Source of the DNA: Solihabitans fulvus
Lineage (GTDB): Bacteria; Actinomycetota; Actinomycetes; Mycobacteriales; Pseudonocardiaceae
Length of the DNA: 44,541 nt
Assembly: GCF_008386585.1 (NCBI RefSeq)
Contig: NZ_VUOB01000051.1
Span: forward strand, 1-44,541
Direction of reading: 5' to 3'
Part shown: positions 7,210-14,901 of the stretch, in pieces
How positions within the stretch are numbered: the first letter of the stretch is position 1
How the letters are laid out: the number at the start of each line of letters is the position of its first letter
Program-made: the position numbers and the translations under genes
Notes under the pieces: model-generated
What the model was told of the DNA's origin: nothing
What the model saw: the letters and a program-made list of their open reading frames with translations, nothing else
Databases searched by the model: none

Positions 7210-8313
7210 GTGTCCACACCACACCGACTCCACCCGACCGACCTGGAACTGCCGAAACACGTCGAGCACCGGCTGTTCGGCTATCTGGGTGAGCGGCGGG
7301 ACGCGGGGCTGCGGATGGAGGAGAGCTTCGCCGGCGCGGTGGACGCGCTCAGTGGCTTCGTGCTCGGCGGCGGCAAGCGCATCCGCCCCACCTTCGCCTG
7401 GTGGGGGTGGCGCGGCGCGGGCGGCGACCCGGACGGCCCGCTGGCCGACGCCGTGCTCACCGCGGCCAGCTCGCTGGAGCTGATCCAGGCGTGCGCGCTG
7501 ATCCACGACGACCTGATGGACGCCTCAGCGGTGCGGCGCGGCTCGCCGACCGTGCACGTGGCGTTCGCGGAGCGGCACCGCACCCAGCGGTGGCTCGGCG
7601 AGCCGGAGCGCTTCGGGCTGGCCGCCGCGCTGCTGATCGGCGATGTCGCCCTGGCCTGGGCCGACGACATGCTGTTCGACTCTGGCCTGCCCGACGACGC
7701 GCTGCGCCGGATGCGCGAGCCGTGGCAGTACATGCGCTCGGAAATGCTGGCCGGGCAGTACCTCGACATGCTCACGCAGGCGCGCGGCGACTCCTCGACG
7801 CAGGCCGCGCTGCGCATCGACCGGCTCAAGACGGCCGCGTACACGGTGGAACGGCCGCTGCACCTCGGCGCGGCCATCGGCGGCGGTTCGCCGGAGCTGA
7901 TCGCCGGGCTGCGGACGTTCGGCGCGGACATCGGCGTCGCGTTCCAGCTGCGCGACGACCTGCTCGGCGTCTTCGGCGACCCGGAGGTCACCGGCAAGCC
8001 CGCCGGCGACGACCTGCGGGAGGGCAAGCGGACGCTGTTGGTCGCGCTCGGCCTGGAACTGGCGCAGGCGAGCGGCGCGCACGCGGCGACCGCGGCCCTG
8101 CACGCCGCCATCGGCCGCCCCGACCTGGACACCGGGACCGTGGACGAGGTGCGGGCGCTGCTGCACGAACTCGGCGCGGTCGACGCGGTCGAGCAGCGGA
8201 TCACCGCGCTGACCGACACGGCGCTGGCCGCGCTGCGCGCCGCGCCCGTCGCGGAGCCCGCGGCGACCAGGCTGGCCGAACTGGCGGTCAGCGCGACGAA
8301 ACGGAACCACTGA
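7210..8313 (+). CDS. crtE: Polyprenyl (geranylgeranyl) diphosphate synthase
   Basis: The 367-residue trans-isoprenyl synthase has 'LGGGKRIRPTFAWWG', the first Asp-rich motif DDLMD at residues 100-104, and the second, DDLLGVFGD, starting at residue 249 after 'FGADIGVAFQLR'. A KP(A)GDDLREGK loop follows. It would condense IPP with allylic diphosphates to GGPP, the phytoene precursor. It corresponds in position to mycobacterial IdsA2 (Rv2173). The GTG at 7210 was chosen because it begins the family's N-terminus; the open frame extends far upstream as an artefact antisense to metF. Its stop is two bases before the crtI start. The chain length made is inferred. Confidence 0.88.
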   Translation: MSTPHRLHPTDLELPKHVEHRLFGYLGERRDAGLRMEESFAGAVDALSGFVLGGGKRIRPTFAWWGWRGAGGDPDGPLADAVLTAASSLELIQACALIHDDLMDASAVRRGSPTVHVAFAERHRTQRWLGEPERFGLAAALLIGDVALAWADDMLFDSGLPDDALRRMREPWQYMRSEMLAGQYLDMLTQARGDSSTQAALRIDRLKTAAYTVERPLHLGAAIGGGSPELIAGLRTFGADIGVAFQLRDDLLGVFGDPEVTGKPAGDDLREGKRTLLVALGLELAQASGAHAATAALHAAIGRPDLDTGTVDEVRALLHELGAVDAVEQRITALTDTALAALRAAPVAEPAATRLAELAVSATKRNH

Positions 8314-8315
8314 CC

Positions 8316-9863
8316 GTGTCGTCCTTCACCGGCAGGACCGTCCCTGGCCGCACCGACCACGTCGTGGTGGTCGGTGCGGGTCTCGCCGGGCTGTCCGCCG
8401 CGCTGCACCTGCTTGGCGCCGGCCGCGAGGTCACCGTCGTCGAGCGGGACGCGCACCCCGGCGGCCGCGCCGGAAGGCTCGACCTGGACGGCTACCGCGT
8501 CGACACGGGCCCGACGGTGCTGACGATGCCCGAACTCGTCGAGGACGCGCTCGGCGCGGTCGGCGAGTCTATGGCCGACTGTCTCGACCTGCTGCCGGTG
8601 CGGCCCGCCTACCGGGCGCGGTTCGCCGACGGCAGCTCCATCGACGTGCACCACGAGGCCGAGGCGATGGAGGCCGAGGTGCGCAGGGTGGCCGGGCCGA
8701 GGGAGGCCGAGGGCTACCGGCGGCTGCGGGACTGGCTGACCGAGCTGTACCGGGTGGAGCGGGACACGTTCATCGGGGCGAACTTCGACTCGCCGCTCGA
8801 CCTCGCCGGCAGTTCACTGGCGAAGCTGGCCGCGTTGCGCGGGTTCGGCAGGCTGGGGCCGTCGGTCGGCCGGTTCGTCCGGGACGAGCGGCTGCGGCGG
8901 ATCTTCTCGTTCCAGTCGCTCTACGCCGGGGTGGCACCGCGCCGCGCGCTGGCCGCGTACGCGGTGATCGCCTACATGGACACCGTCAACGGCGTGCACT
9001 TCCCGCGCGGCGGCATGCGGGCGCTGCCCGACGCGCTGGCCGGGGCGGCGACGCGCGCGGGTGCGCGGTTCCGCTACGACACGTCGGTGGCGTGGCTGGA
9101 GCGGATCGGCAGCAGGGTCACGGCCGTGCGCACCACGCAGGGCGAGCGGATCCCCTGCGACGCCGTGGTGCTCACCCCGGACCTGCCGGCCGCGTACCAG
9201 ATGCTGGGCCACGCGCCGCGCCGGCCGCGGCCGGTGCGCTGGTCGCCGTCGGCGGTGGTGCTGCACGCCGGCACCGACCGCACGTGGCGGGAACTGGGCC
9301 ACCACACCATTTTCTTCGGCGACGCCTGGGACCGGACGTTCGACGAGGTGATCGGCGAGGGCCGGCTGATGAGCGATCCATCCCTGTTGGTGAGCCGCCC
9401 GACGGCGACGGACCCCTCGCTCGCGCCGGAGGGTCGGCACCTGCACTACGTGCTCGCGCCGTGCCCGAACCTGGCGACCGGATCCCTTGACTGGCAACGA
9501 ATCGGCCCCGCCTACCGGGACGAGCTGGTGCGCACCCTCGAGGCGCGGGGACTGACCGGTTTCGGCGATTCGGTCGAGATGGAGCGGTTGGTCACCCCGG
9601 AAGACTGGGCGGCGATGGGCCTGGCCGCCGGAACCCCGTTCTCGGCGGCGCACACCGTCGGCCAGACGGGACCGTTCCGGCCGAGGAACCTGTTGCGGGG
9701 CGTGGACAACGCGGTGCTGGCCGGCTGCGGAACCACGCCGGGTGTCGGCGTGCCGCCGGTGCTGATCTCGGGCAAGATCGCCGCCCAGCGCATCGCGGGC
9801 GACGGCCTCGGTCGACGCCGAGTCTCTGGCGGCACGCCAGTTTCCGCCCATCCGACCGGCTGA
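8316..9863 (+). CDS. crtI: Phytoene desaturase (CrtI type)
   Basis: The 515-residue FAD-dependent desaturase begins with the Rossmann motif 'VVVVGAGLAGLSAALHLLGAGREVTVVERDAHPGGRAG' and 'YRVDTGPTVLTMP'. It has the internal 'FSFQSLYAGVAPRRALAAYAVIAYMD' block. It ends with the C-terminal FAD/membrane signature 'NLLRGVDNAVLAGCGTTPGVGVPPVLISGKIAA'. It desaturates phytoene towards neurosporene or lycopene. The GTG start sits two bases after the crtE stop, so the two are coupled. No cyclase is nearby, so the end product cannot be told. The matching phytoene synthase lies 7.5 kb away at 17378. Confidence 0.92.
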   Translation: MSSFTGRTVPGRTDHVVVVGAGLAGLSAALHLLGAGREVTVVERDAHPGGRAGRLDLDGYRVDTGPTVLTMPELVEDALGAVGESMADCLDLLPVRPAYRARFADGSSIDVHHEAEAMEAEVRRVAGPREAEGYRRLRDWLTELYRVERDTFIGANFDSPLDLAGSSLAKLAALRGFGRLGPSVGRFVRDERLRRIFSFQSLYAGVAPRRALAAYAVIAYMDTVNGVHFPRGGMRALPDALAGAATRAGARFRYDTSVAWLERIGSRVTAVRTTQGERIPCDAVVLTPDLPAAYQMLGHAPRRPRPVRWSPSAVVLHAGTDRTWRELGHHTIFFGDAWDRTFDEVIGEGRLMSDPSLLVSRPTATDPSLAPEGRHLHYVLAPCPNLATGSLDWQRIGPAYRDELVRTLEARGLTGFGDSVEMERLVTPEDWAAMGLAAGTPFSAAHTVGQTGPFRPRNLLRGVDNAVLAGCGTTPGVGVPPVLISGKIAAQRIAGDGLGRRRVSGGTPVSAHPTG

Positions 9864-9928
9864 CGTCACGCCCTGTCGGAGGTGATCGTTCCCGTTGGGC
9901 TCGTCCGAGATCAGCTGAGCTGGCTTGA

Positions 9929-10132
9929 CACGGTCGCCAAACGCGAGCCTGCGCAAGTCCCGGCCTGGCGGCGGCGGTGGCGCAGGTGGTCCTTGAGCAG
10001 CAGGGCGAGCTGCGCAAGGTCGTGCCGGCGCTGCGCGGCGAGATCCCTGCGCTGACGGCGATCGCCACCCGCAAGGGCTCCGGCACGCTGCCGACGTCCG
10101 CCCGCCGCCTGCACGCCCTGCTGACGTCGTGA
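9929..10132 (+). pseudogene. Probable decayed 3' end of an unidentified gene
   Basis: A plus-strand open stretch ends at the TGA 10130-10132 and encodes 'AVAQVVLEQQGELRKVVPALRGEIPALTAIATRKGSG'. Codon usage is gene-like and the predicted chain is amphipathic and helical. It has no ribosome binding site, the only in-frame starts are GTG codons such as 9977, and a stop precedes it at 9926. It lies at the edge of the accessory block that follows crtI. A 51-residue protein from GTG 9977 is possible but less likely than a gene remnant. Confidence 0.35.
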
Positions 10133-10147
10133 GCACCGCGCTCGCGG

Positions 10148-10915
10148 TCAGAGGGCGGTGAGGATCACCGGGCCGTCGTCGGTGACGGCGACGGTGTGTT
10201 CGGCGTGCGCGGCGCGGGTGCCGTCGATGGTGTGCAGGGCCCAGCCGTCGTCGGCCGTGCGGTAGGCGCGGTGCCCGCCGGCCATCAGCATCGGCTCGAT
10301 GGCGATCGCCAGGCCGTGGCGCAAACGCATGCCTCGGCCCGGCTTGCCGTCGTTGGGCACCGAAGGGTCCTCGTGCATCTGGCGGCCGATGCCGTGGCCG
10401 CCGAAGTCGATGGGCACGCCGTAGCCCGCCTCCCGCGCCACGCTGCCGATGGCGTGCGCGATGTCGCCGAGCTTGGCGCCGACCTTGGCGGCCGCGATGC
10501 CGGCGGCGAGGGCGGCCTCGGTGCGTTCGATCAGGATCAGGTCGGCGTCCCGTGGCGTGCCGACGGTGAAGGTGATCGCGGAGTCGCCGTTGAAGCCGCC
10601 AAGCTCGGCTCCGCAGTCGATGCTGACCACGTCGCCGTCGCGGAGCCGGTAGTCGTTCGGGATGCCGTGCACGACAACGTCGTTCACCGACGCGCAGATG
10701 ACGCCGGGAAACGGCGTCGGCGCGAAGTGCGGGCGGTAGTTGAGGAACGGGGAGCGCGCGTCGTGCGCGGCGAGGACCTCGGCGGCGACCCGGTCGAGTT
10801 CCAGCAGTGTCACGCCGACGGCGGCGTGTTCGCGGACCGCGCTGAGTGCGCGGGCGACGACGCGGCCCGCCTCCCGCATCAGGGCCAGCTCGGCGTTCGT
10901 CTTCAACTCGACCAT
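10148..10915 (-). CDS. map: Type I methionine aminopeptidase
   Basis: The 255-residue pita-bread enzyme removes initiator methionine from nascent proteins. All five metal ligands are visible: the two Asp in 'SIDCGAELGGFNGDSA', the His in 'DFGGHGIGRQMHE', the Glu in 'AIAIEPML' and the Glu in 'AHAEHTVAVTDDG'. The ATG at 10915 (MVELKTN) is preceded by GGGAGAG about seven bases upstream; a longer frame adds nine residues without support. The gene diverges from a small XRE regulator and shares a 55-bp promoter region with it. It is probably an accessory copy of map, since it lies in the block that splits the crt genes, with no ribosomal-protein or secY neighbours. Confidence 0.93.
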   Translation of the reverse strand: MVELKTNAELALMREAGRVVARALSAVREHAAVGVTLLELDRVAAEVLAAHDARSPFLNYRPHFAPTPFPGVICASVNDVVVHGIPNDYRLRDGDVVSIDCGAELGGFNGDSAITFTVGTPRDADLILIERTEAALAAGIAAAKVGAKLGDIAHAIGSVAREAGYGVPIDFGGHGIGRQMHEDPSVPNDGKPGRGMRLRHGLAIAIEPMLMAGGHRAYRTADDGWALHTIDGTRAAHAEHTVAVTDDGPVILTAL

Positions 10916-10943
10916 CGTGTTCTCTCCCGGTAGATGCACCAAT

Positions 10944-10963
10944 AACTATACCGGTATTACTAT
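10944..10963. promoter_or_regulatory. Shared divergent promoter with palindrome between map and the XRE gene
   Basis: The A/T-rich gap contains the perfect palindrome ATACCGGTAT (10948-10957). It overlaps a minus-strand TATAGT for map and abuts the plus-strand TACTAT (10958-10963), which lies seven bases before the XRE ATG. This is the expected layout of an autoregulated operator. Confidence 0.6.
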
Positions 10964-10970
10964 CACACGT

Positions 10971-11237
10971 ATGGTGCGACCACCGCTGACGGCGGCTGAC
11001 TGGGAACGCGGCACTCGGCTCGGCGAGGTGCTGCGCGCGGCGAGAGGCGACCGCAGCATGGTCGAGGTCGCCGCGACGGCCGGCATCTCGGTCGAGACGC
11101 TCCGCAAGATTGAGACCGGACGCGTGCCGACGCCCGCGTTCTTCACGGTCGTCGCGCTCGCCGAGGCGCTCGAACTTCCGCTGGAAGTGTTGTCCCGCAA
11201 CGTCGCGGGAGAACCGCCGACCAGCCTGTCGGCCTAG
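10971..11237 (+). CDS. Small XRE-family helix-turn-helix regulator
   Basis: The 88-residue protein is little more than one HTH_3/XRE domain: 'RLGEVLRAARGDRSMVEVAATAGISVETLRKIETGRVPTPAFFTVVALAEALELPLEVL', with the recognition helix around 'SVETLRKIETG'. The ATG at 10971 follows TACTAT plus seven bases, so the mRNA is probably leaderless. It likely binds the palindrome between itself and map and controls both, by analogy with divergent XRE/target pairs; this is inference. Confidence 0.85.
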   Translation: MVRPPLTAADWERGTRLGEVLRAARGDRSMVEVAATAGISVETLRKIETGRVPTPAFFTVVALAEALELPLEVLSRNVAGEPPTSLSA

Positions 11238-11242
11238 TACCG

Positions 11243-11285
11243 CACGTGCCGGTTCGGCGGGAGACACCCACCGAACCGGCACGTG
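11243..11285. terminator. Bidirectional hairpin terminator
   Basis: A perfect 15-bp stem (11243-11257 with 11271-11285, cacgtgccggttcgg) lies between the convergent XRE and flavo-oxidase genes, just past both stops. Confidence 0.7.
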
Positions 11286-11304
11286 ACGGCGAACCGGGCT
11301 CCGG

Positions 11305-12615
11305 TCAGCCGTTGACCGGGAAGTTGCCGCGGATGACCCCGTGCGGGTCGCGGTCGGCCTTGATCTGCCGCAGCCGCGCGAGCGCCTCGGGGGCGAACGC
11401 GGCGGCGGCGCTCTCGGCCGGGTTGAGGAAGGTCAGCGGCTTACGGCCGCTCACCGCGCCGCCGAGCGAGTCGACGACGGCCTGCTGCTTGGCGGTGATC
11501 CCCGCCGCGGCCTCCTGCGTGATCGGCAGGCCGAACAGGTACACCAGGTAGGGCTCGCGCACCGCGCCGTGCGGGCTGTCGCTGGCCTGGGCCAGCGCGC
11601 CGCCGAGGTGGCGGATCTGGACGGCGAGCAGCGGGGCGATGGGTTCGGCCAGCAGTGCCTTGACGGTGAGGTCGTCCAGGTCGGTGAGCAGTTCGGCTCG
11701 GGAGCTGCCGGGGCCGGGGTCGGTGGGATCGGCGGTGATGGACCCGAGTTCGATCATCGGAAGCACGGCCCGGCTGTCGGAGAGCAGCCCGTCGACGCCG
11801 TCCAAAGGAGTCAGCAGCGCACGCGCATCGGCCTCGCCGCCCAGGTAGGTGACGTCCACCGAGACGATGGGCGAGGAGCCGGGGAACTGGAACAGGTCAG
11901 CCCACAGCGTCAGCTCCTGCGGCGCGTCGGCGGTGACGGCGCGGAACGCCGCCAGCACCTCAGGGGCCCGCTCAGCCGGCCAGACCATCCGCCCGCCGAA
12001 CAGGTCGGGCTCGTGGTGCAGGCCGTACTCGATGGCGGTGACCAGCGCGATGTCACCGCCGCCCCCGCGCAGCGCCCAGAACAGGTCCGGGTCGGCGTCG
12101 GCGGTCACCCGGGACTGGTTGCCCTCGGCGTCCACGATCTCGAAGGCGGTGACGTGGTCGGCGGCCCAGCCGTACTTGCGGGCGAACCAGCCGAGACCAC
12201 CGCCGAGGGTGTAGCCGGTCACGCTGACCACGGGGGAGCTGCCGGGCATCCCGGTCAGGCCGTGCGCGGTGGCGGCGGTCTGGACCGCCCGCGAGGCCAC
12301 CCCGGCCCCGACTCGGGCGGTGCGCGCGGCCGCGTCCACCACGACCTCGTCCAGGCGTCGGGTGCGCAGCAGGATGACTCCGTCGGTGTTGCCGCTGGCG
12401 CCGTGCCCGCTGGGCTGGGCGGAGACCGCGACACCGATGGAGCGGGCGTAGCGGACCAGGGCGGACACGTCGTCGGCGTCGGCGGCCTCGACCACCGCGA
12501 GCACCGGCTGCTCGATGGCGAGGTTCCACGGGCGCCTGGCGTCGTCGAAGCCGTCGTCGCCGGCCAGCAGAACCGTGCCGCGGACGACAGAGCGTAGGTC
12601 AGACATTTCTCCCAT
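11305..12615 (-). CDS. FAD-binding (BBE/PCMH-type) oxidoreductase
   Basis: The 436-residue flavoprotein shows a PCMH FAD-binding domain: 'PVLAVVEAADADDVSALVRYARSIGVAVSAQPSGHG', where the His is the usual covalent FAD site. 'GVGAG..' and 'GYTLGGGLGWFARKYGWAADHV' follow. The cysteine that gives a second FAD link in BBE enzymes is absent here, so single covalent attachment is expected. The C-terminal 'KADRDPHGVIRGNFPV' is the BBE substrate-domain signature. The ATG at 12615 follows TAGGCT plus seven bases (leaderless); an in-frame ATG at 12606 is the alternative. The substrate is unknown, and such enzymes oxidise sugars, alkaloids or antibiotic intermediates. Confidence 0.88.
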   Translation of the reverse strand: MGEMSDLRSVVRGTVLLAGDDGFDDARRPWNLAIEQPVLAVVEAADADDVSALVRYARSIGVAVSAQPSGHGASGNTDGVILLRTRRLDEVVVDAAARTARVGAGVASRAVQTAATAHGLTGMPGSSPVVSVTGYTLGGGLGWFARKYGWAADHVTAFEIVDAEGNQSRVTADADPDLFWALRGGGGDIALVTAIEYGLHHEPDLFGGRMVWPAERAPEVLAAFRAVTADAPQELTLWADLFQFPGSSPIVSVDVTYLGGEADARALLTPLDGVDGLLSDSRAVLPMIELGSITADPTDPGPGSSRAELLTDLDDLTVKALLAEPIAPLLAVQIRHLGGALAQASDSPHGAVREPYLVYLFGLPITQEAAAGITAKQQAVVDSLGGAVSGRKPLTFLNPAESAAAAFAPEALARLRQIKADRDPHGVIRGNFPVNG

Positions 12616-12622
12616 GATCAAG

Positions 12623-12628
12623 AGCCTA
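12623..12628 (-). promoter_or_regulatory. Leaderless -10 element of the flavo-oxidase
   Basis: Minus-strand TAGGCT, seven bases, then the ATG at 12615. Confidence 0.55.
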
Positions 12629-12659
12629 AGCCGATACGGAACGTGGTCGTTCACGACTC

Positions 12660-13010
12660 TTACGGTGAAGATGAGGCCGCCATGACCTTGGCGAACACGC
12701 CGTCCGGGTCCTTGAGGAGGTCGTGAATGGTCTGGACTTCGCGGCACGGCCAGGATTCCCGCCGGAACTGCCGCCCGCCGGGAATGATTGAACAGACGGG
12801 ACAGAATCCTTCCTTGTTCGGCACGTGGCGGGCGAGCATCCCGCGAATTGTCGTGACCAGGCCGGGCACGAGTTCACCGATCAGTCTCAGCTCAGGAGAA
12901 TCGGCGTCGTCGAGGTCGTTGACCAGGAACTCTATCTCGTCGAGGTAGCCGTAGAGGTCGAAACGCAGGAGTCGGAACGCGTTGGCCAGTGCGGGTGACA
13001 TGACAGGCAT
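12660..13010 (-). CDS. Small CxxC...WPC protein, divergent to the WhiJ-like regulator
   Basis: The 116-residue protein has a helical N-terminal half ('FRLLRFDLYGYLDEIEFLVNDLDD'). The second half contains 'EGFCPVCSIIPGGRQFRRESWPCREVQTIHDLLKDP'. The CPVC and WPC cysteines and nearby His resemble the short zinc-ribbon-like proteins often found beside XRE/DUF397 genes in actinobacteria. The start is uncertain: ATG 13010 or ATG 13001, neither with a clear ribosome binding site. It diverges from the XRE gene at 13113. Function unknown. Confidence 0.65.
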   Translation of the reverse strand: MPVMSPALANAFRLLRFDLYGYLDEIEFLVNDLDDADSPELRLIGELVPGLVTTIRGMLARHVPNKEGFCPVCSIIPGGRQFRRESWPCREVQTIHDLLKDPDGVFAKVMAASSSP

Positions 13011-13099
13011 AACGCAAGCAGAAAGCTTCGGAACAACAAAAGCCAGGCACAGTAGGAGGAATCTTGGCCGCGCAACCAGGAAATCTCGACGGCCAACCC

Positions 13100-13105
13100 T
13101 AGAGT
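13100..13105 (+). promoter_or_regulatory. Leaderless -10 element of the WhiJ-like XRE gene
   Basis: TAGAGT, seven bases, then the GTG at 13113. This favours the GTG over the ATG at 13119. Confidence 0.5.
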
Positions 13106-13112
13106 TCGACGG

Positions 13113-13970
13113 GTGCGGATGAAGGAGCAGGAGTCGACGGTACGGGCGCGGGAGTTGGGCGAAGCGCTGCGACAGGCCATGCAGCGGGCCGAACTGAACG
13201 GCCGAACCCTCGCGCGCAGGCTGGGTTGGTCCGAGCCGAAGGTCTCCAGCCTGTTGAACGGCCGGCACCTCGTCAGCGAGGTGGACCTGTCCAGTTTCTT
13301 GGCGCTGTGCGGTGTGATCGGAGCCGAGCGAGCCGAACTGCTCCGGCTCAATCGGGAGCAGAAGCACAGCGGCGAATACCTGACAACGAAGCTCCGCACG
13401 CTGGCCTCCTGCGAGGAGGCCGCCCTCGCGATCAGCAACTACGAAGCGCAGATGATCCCTGGCCTGCTTCAGACACCCGACTACATGTGGGGCCTGATGC
13501 GCCGGTCAAAGTTCGTGCGGGAGGAGAACATCGCGCCCCGCGTCGACCTTCGGATCGACCGGCAGACGATCTTCGACCGAACCAACCCTCCCCGGTGCAC
13601 CTACTTCATCGAGGAAGCGGCGCTGCGTAGCTCTGTCGGCGCACCCGACGTGATGTCAGACCAACTGCACCATCTGCTGCGCATGTCGGTCCGGCCGTAC
13701 ATCAACATCCAGGTCGTGCCAAGTTCGGCGGGCGTGCATGCCGGTCTGTGCGGCGCCTTCGCCTTGATGAGGTTCGACCACGTCAACCCAGTCGTCTACC
13801 TGGAAACCTCCACATCCAACGTGTTCATCGAGCGGCCCGAAAGCATCGCGATCTACGAAGCCATTCTCTCGGACCTTTCACGGTTGGCTCTCAGCCCAGG
13901 AGAATCGGCGCATCGGGTCGCCACGATCGCAGCCGAGTTCGCCGGAGGGGAAACCGATGACCACGACTGA
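13113..13970 (+). CDS. WhiJ-like XRE regulator with DUF5753 domain
   Basis: The 285-residue protein has an N-terminal HTH (about residues 13-70): 'LGEALRQAMQRAELNGRTLARRLGWSEPKVSSLLNGRHLVSEVDL'. A C-terminal DUF5753 region starts at 'NYEAQMIPGLLQTPDYMWGLMR' and continues through 'RQTIFDRTNPPRCTYFIEEAALRSSVG' and 'NIQVVPSSAGVHAGLCGAFALMRF'. This is the classic actinobacterial WhiJ/AbaA-type regulator, usually paired with a DUF397 protein and involved in developmental or antibiotic control. The DUF397 gene overlaps its end by 14 bases. The target is unknown. Confidence 0.93.
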   Translation: MRMKEQESTVRARELGEALRQAMQRAELNGRTLARRLGWSEPKVSSLLNGRHLVSEVDLSSFLALCGVIGAERAELLRLNREQKHSGEYLTTKLRTLASCEEAALAISNYEAQMIPGLLQTPDYMWGLMRRSKFVREENIAPRVDLRIDRQTIFDRTNPPRCTYFIEEAALRSSVGAPDVMSDQLHHLLRMSVRPYINIQVVPSSAGVHAGLCGAFALMRFDHVNPVVYLETSTSNVFIERPESIAIYEAILSDLSRLALSPGESAHRVATIAAEFAGGETDDHD

Positions 13971-14151
13971 CACAGGCGTCACCACCTGGCGGAAGAGCAG
14001 CCGCAGCGGGCCAGTCGAGCAGGGCAACTGCGTGGAGGTGGCGTTCGGGCCGCGCCGCGTGGCCGTCCGCGACTCCAAGAACGCGTCCGGCCCCACCCTC
14101 GACTTCACCCCCGCCGACTGGCTCGCTTTCCTGTCAGGGGCGAGCAAGTAG
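13957..14151 (+). CDS. DUF397 small protein
   Basis: The 64-residue protein has the DUF397 signature 'WRKSSRSGPVEQGNCVEVAF', then 'VAVRDSKNASGPTLDFTPADWLAFL'. These proteins are partners of WhiJ-type XRE regulators in actinobacteria. The ATG lies 14 bases before the regulator's stop, so translation is coupled and equimolar production is plausible. Confidence 0.95.
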   Translation: MTTTDTGVTTWRKSSRSGPVEQGNCVEVAFGPRRVAVRDSKNASGPTLDFTPADWLAFLSGASK

Positions 14152-14166
14152 CGCCAGGGGCACGAG

Positions 14167-14901
14167 TCACGGGGTGCGGCGGCGCAGCGTCGCCGCACCC
14201 AACAGCAGCGCGACCAGCGCGCACGCCGCCACGATCACCAGGTTCCGCACCAAGGTCCCGTCGACCACGTTCGACCTGGTCACCTGCGTCAGCGCGTCCA
14301 CCGCGTAGGACAGCGGCAGCACGTTCGACAGCCAGTGCAGCACGTCCGCCATCTGCCCCCGAGGCATGAACAGCCCGCACAGCAACACCTGCGGCATCAC
14401 GAACGCCGGCATGAACTGCACGGCCTGGAACTCCGTGCGGGCAAAGGCGCTCGCGAACAACCCCAAAGCCATCCCGAGCAACGCGTCCAGCAGCGCGATC
14501 AGCAGCAGCACCCACACCGAGCCGCTGATGGTCAGGCCCAGCCAGCCCAACGCGAACGCCGCGGCGACCGCCACCTGCGCCACGGCGACCAGCCCGAACG
14601 CGATCGCGTAGCCGATCAGCAGGTCCAGCTTGCCGATCGGCATGGTCATCAGCCGTTCCAGCGTCGCGGTCAGCCGCTCGCGCAGCGTCGTCACCGACGT
14701 GACGATGAACATGATCGCGAACGGGAAGACCCCGAGCAGCGCGGGCGCGGCCTCGCTGAACGCGCGCTCCGAGTTGAACACGAACCGGAGCAGCACCAAC
14801 AACAACGACGGCAGGATCACCATCAGCACGACCGTCCTCGGGTCGTGCCGCAGCTGTGCCAGGATCCGCCTCGCGGTCGCCAACACGATCGCCGGGTTCA
14901 T
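14167..14901 (-). CDS. ABC-2 type transporter permease
   Basis: The 244-residue protein has about six hydrophobic helices, including 'VVLMVILPSLLLVLLRFVF', 'LLGVFPFAIMFIVTSVTTL' and 'LVIVAACALVALLLGAATL'. It carries the ABC-2 signature: 'RERLTATLERLMTMPIGKLDLLIGYAIAF' and 'MPQVLLCGLFMPRGQMADVLHWLSNVLPLSYAVDAL'. It forms the membrane channel for the ATPase encoded just upstream, whose stop overlaps this start in an ATGA. Such pairs export drugs, lipids or peptides. The cargo is unknown. Confidence 0.9.
   Translation of the reverse strand: MNPAIVLATARRILAQLRHDPRTVVLMVILPSLLLVLLRFVFNSERAFSEAAPALLGVFPFAIMFIVTSVTTLRERLTATLERLMTMPIGKLDLLIGYAIAFGLVAVAQVAVAAAFALGWLGLTISGSVWVLLLIALLDALLGMALGLFASAFARTEFQAVQFMPAFVMPQVLLCGLFMPRGQMADVLHWLSNVLPLSYAVDALTQVTRSNVVDGTLVRNLVIVAACALVALLLGAATLRRRTP

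Noticed and set aside
13064..13102. 12-codon leader ORF (TTG after AGGAGG) before the WhiJ-like gene
   Set aside because: Its stop overlaps the proposed -10 of the XRE gene, and nothing else supports a leader peptide.
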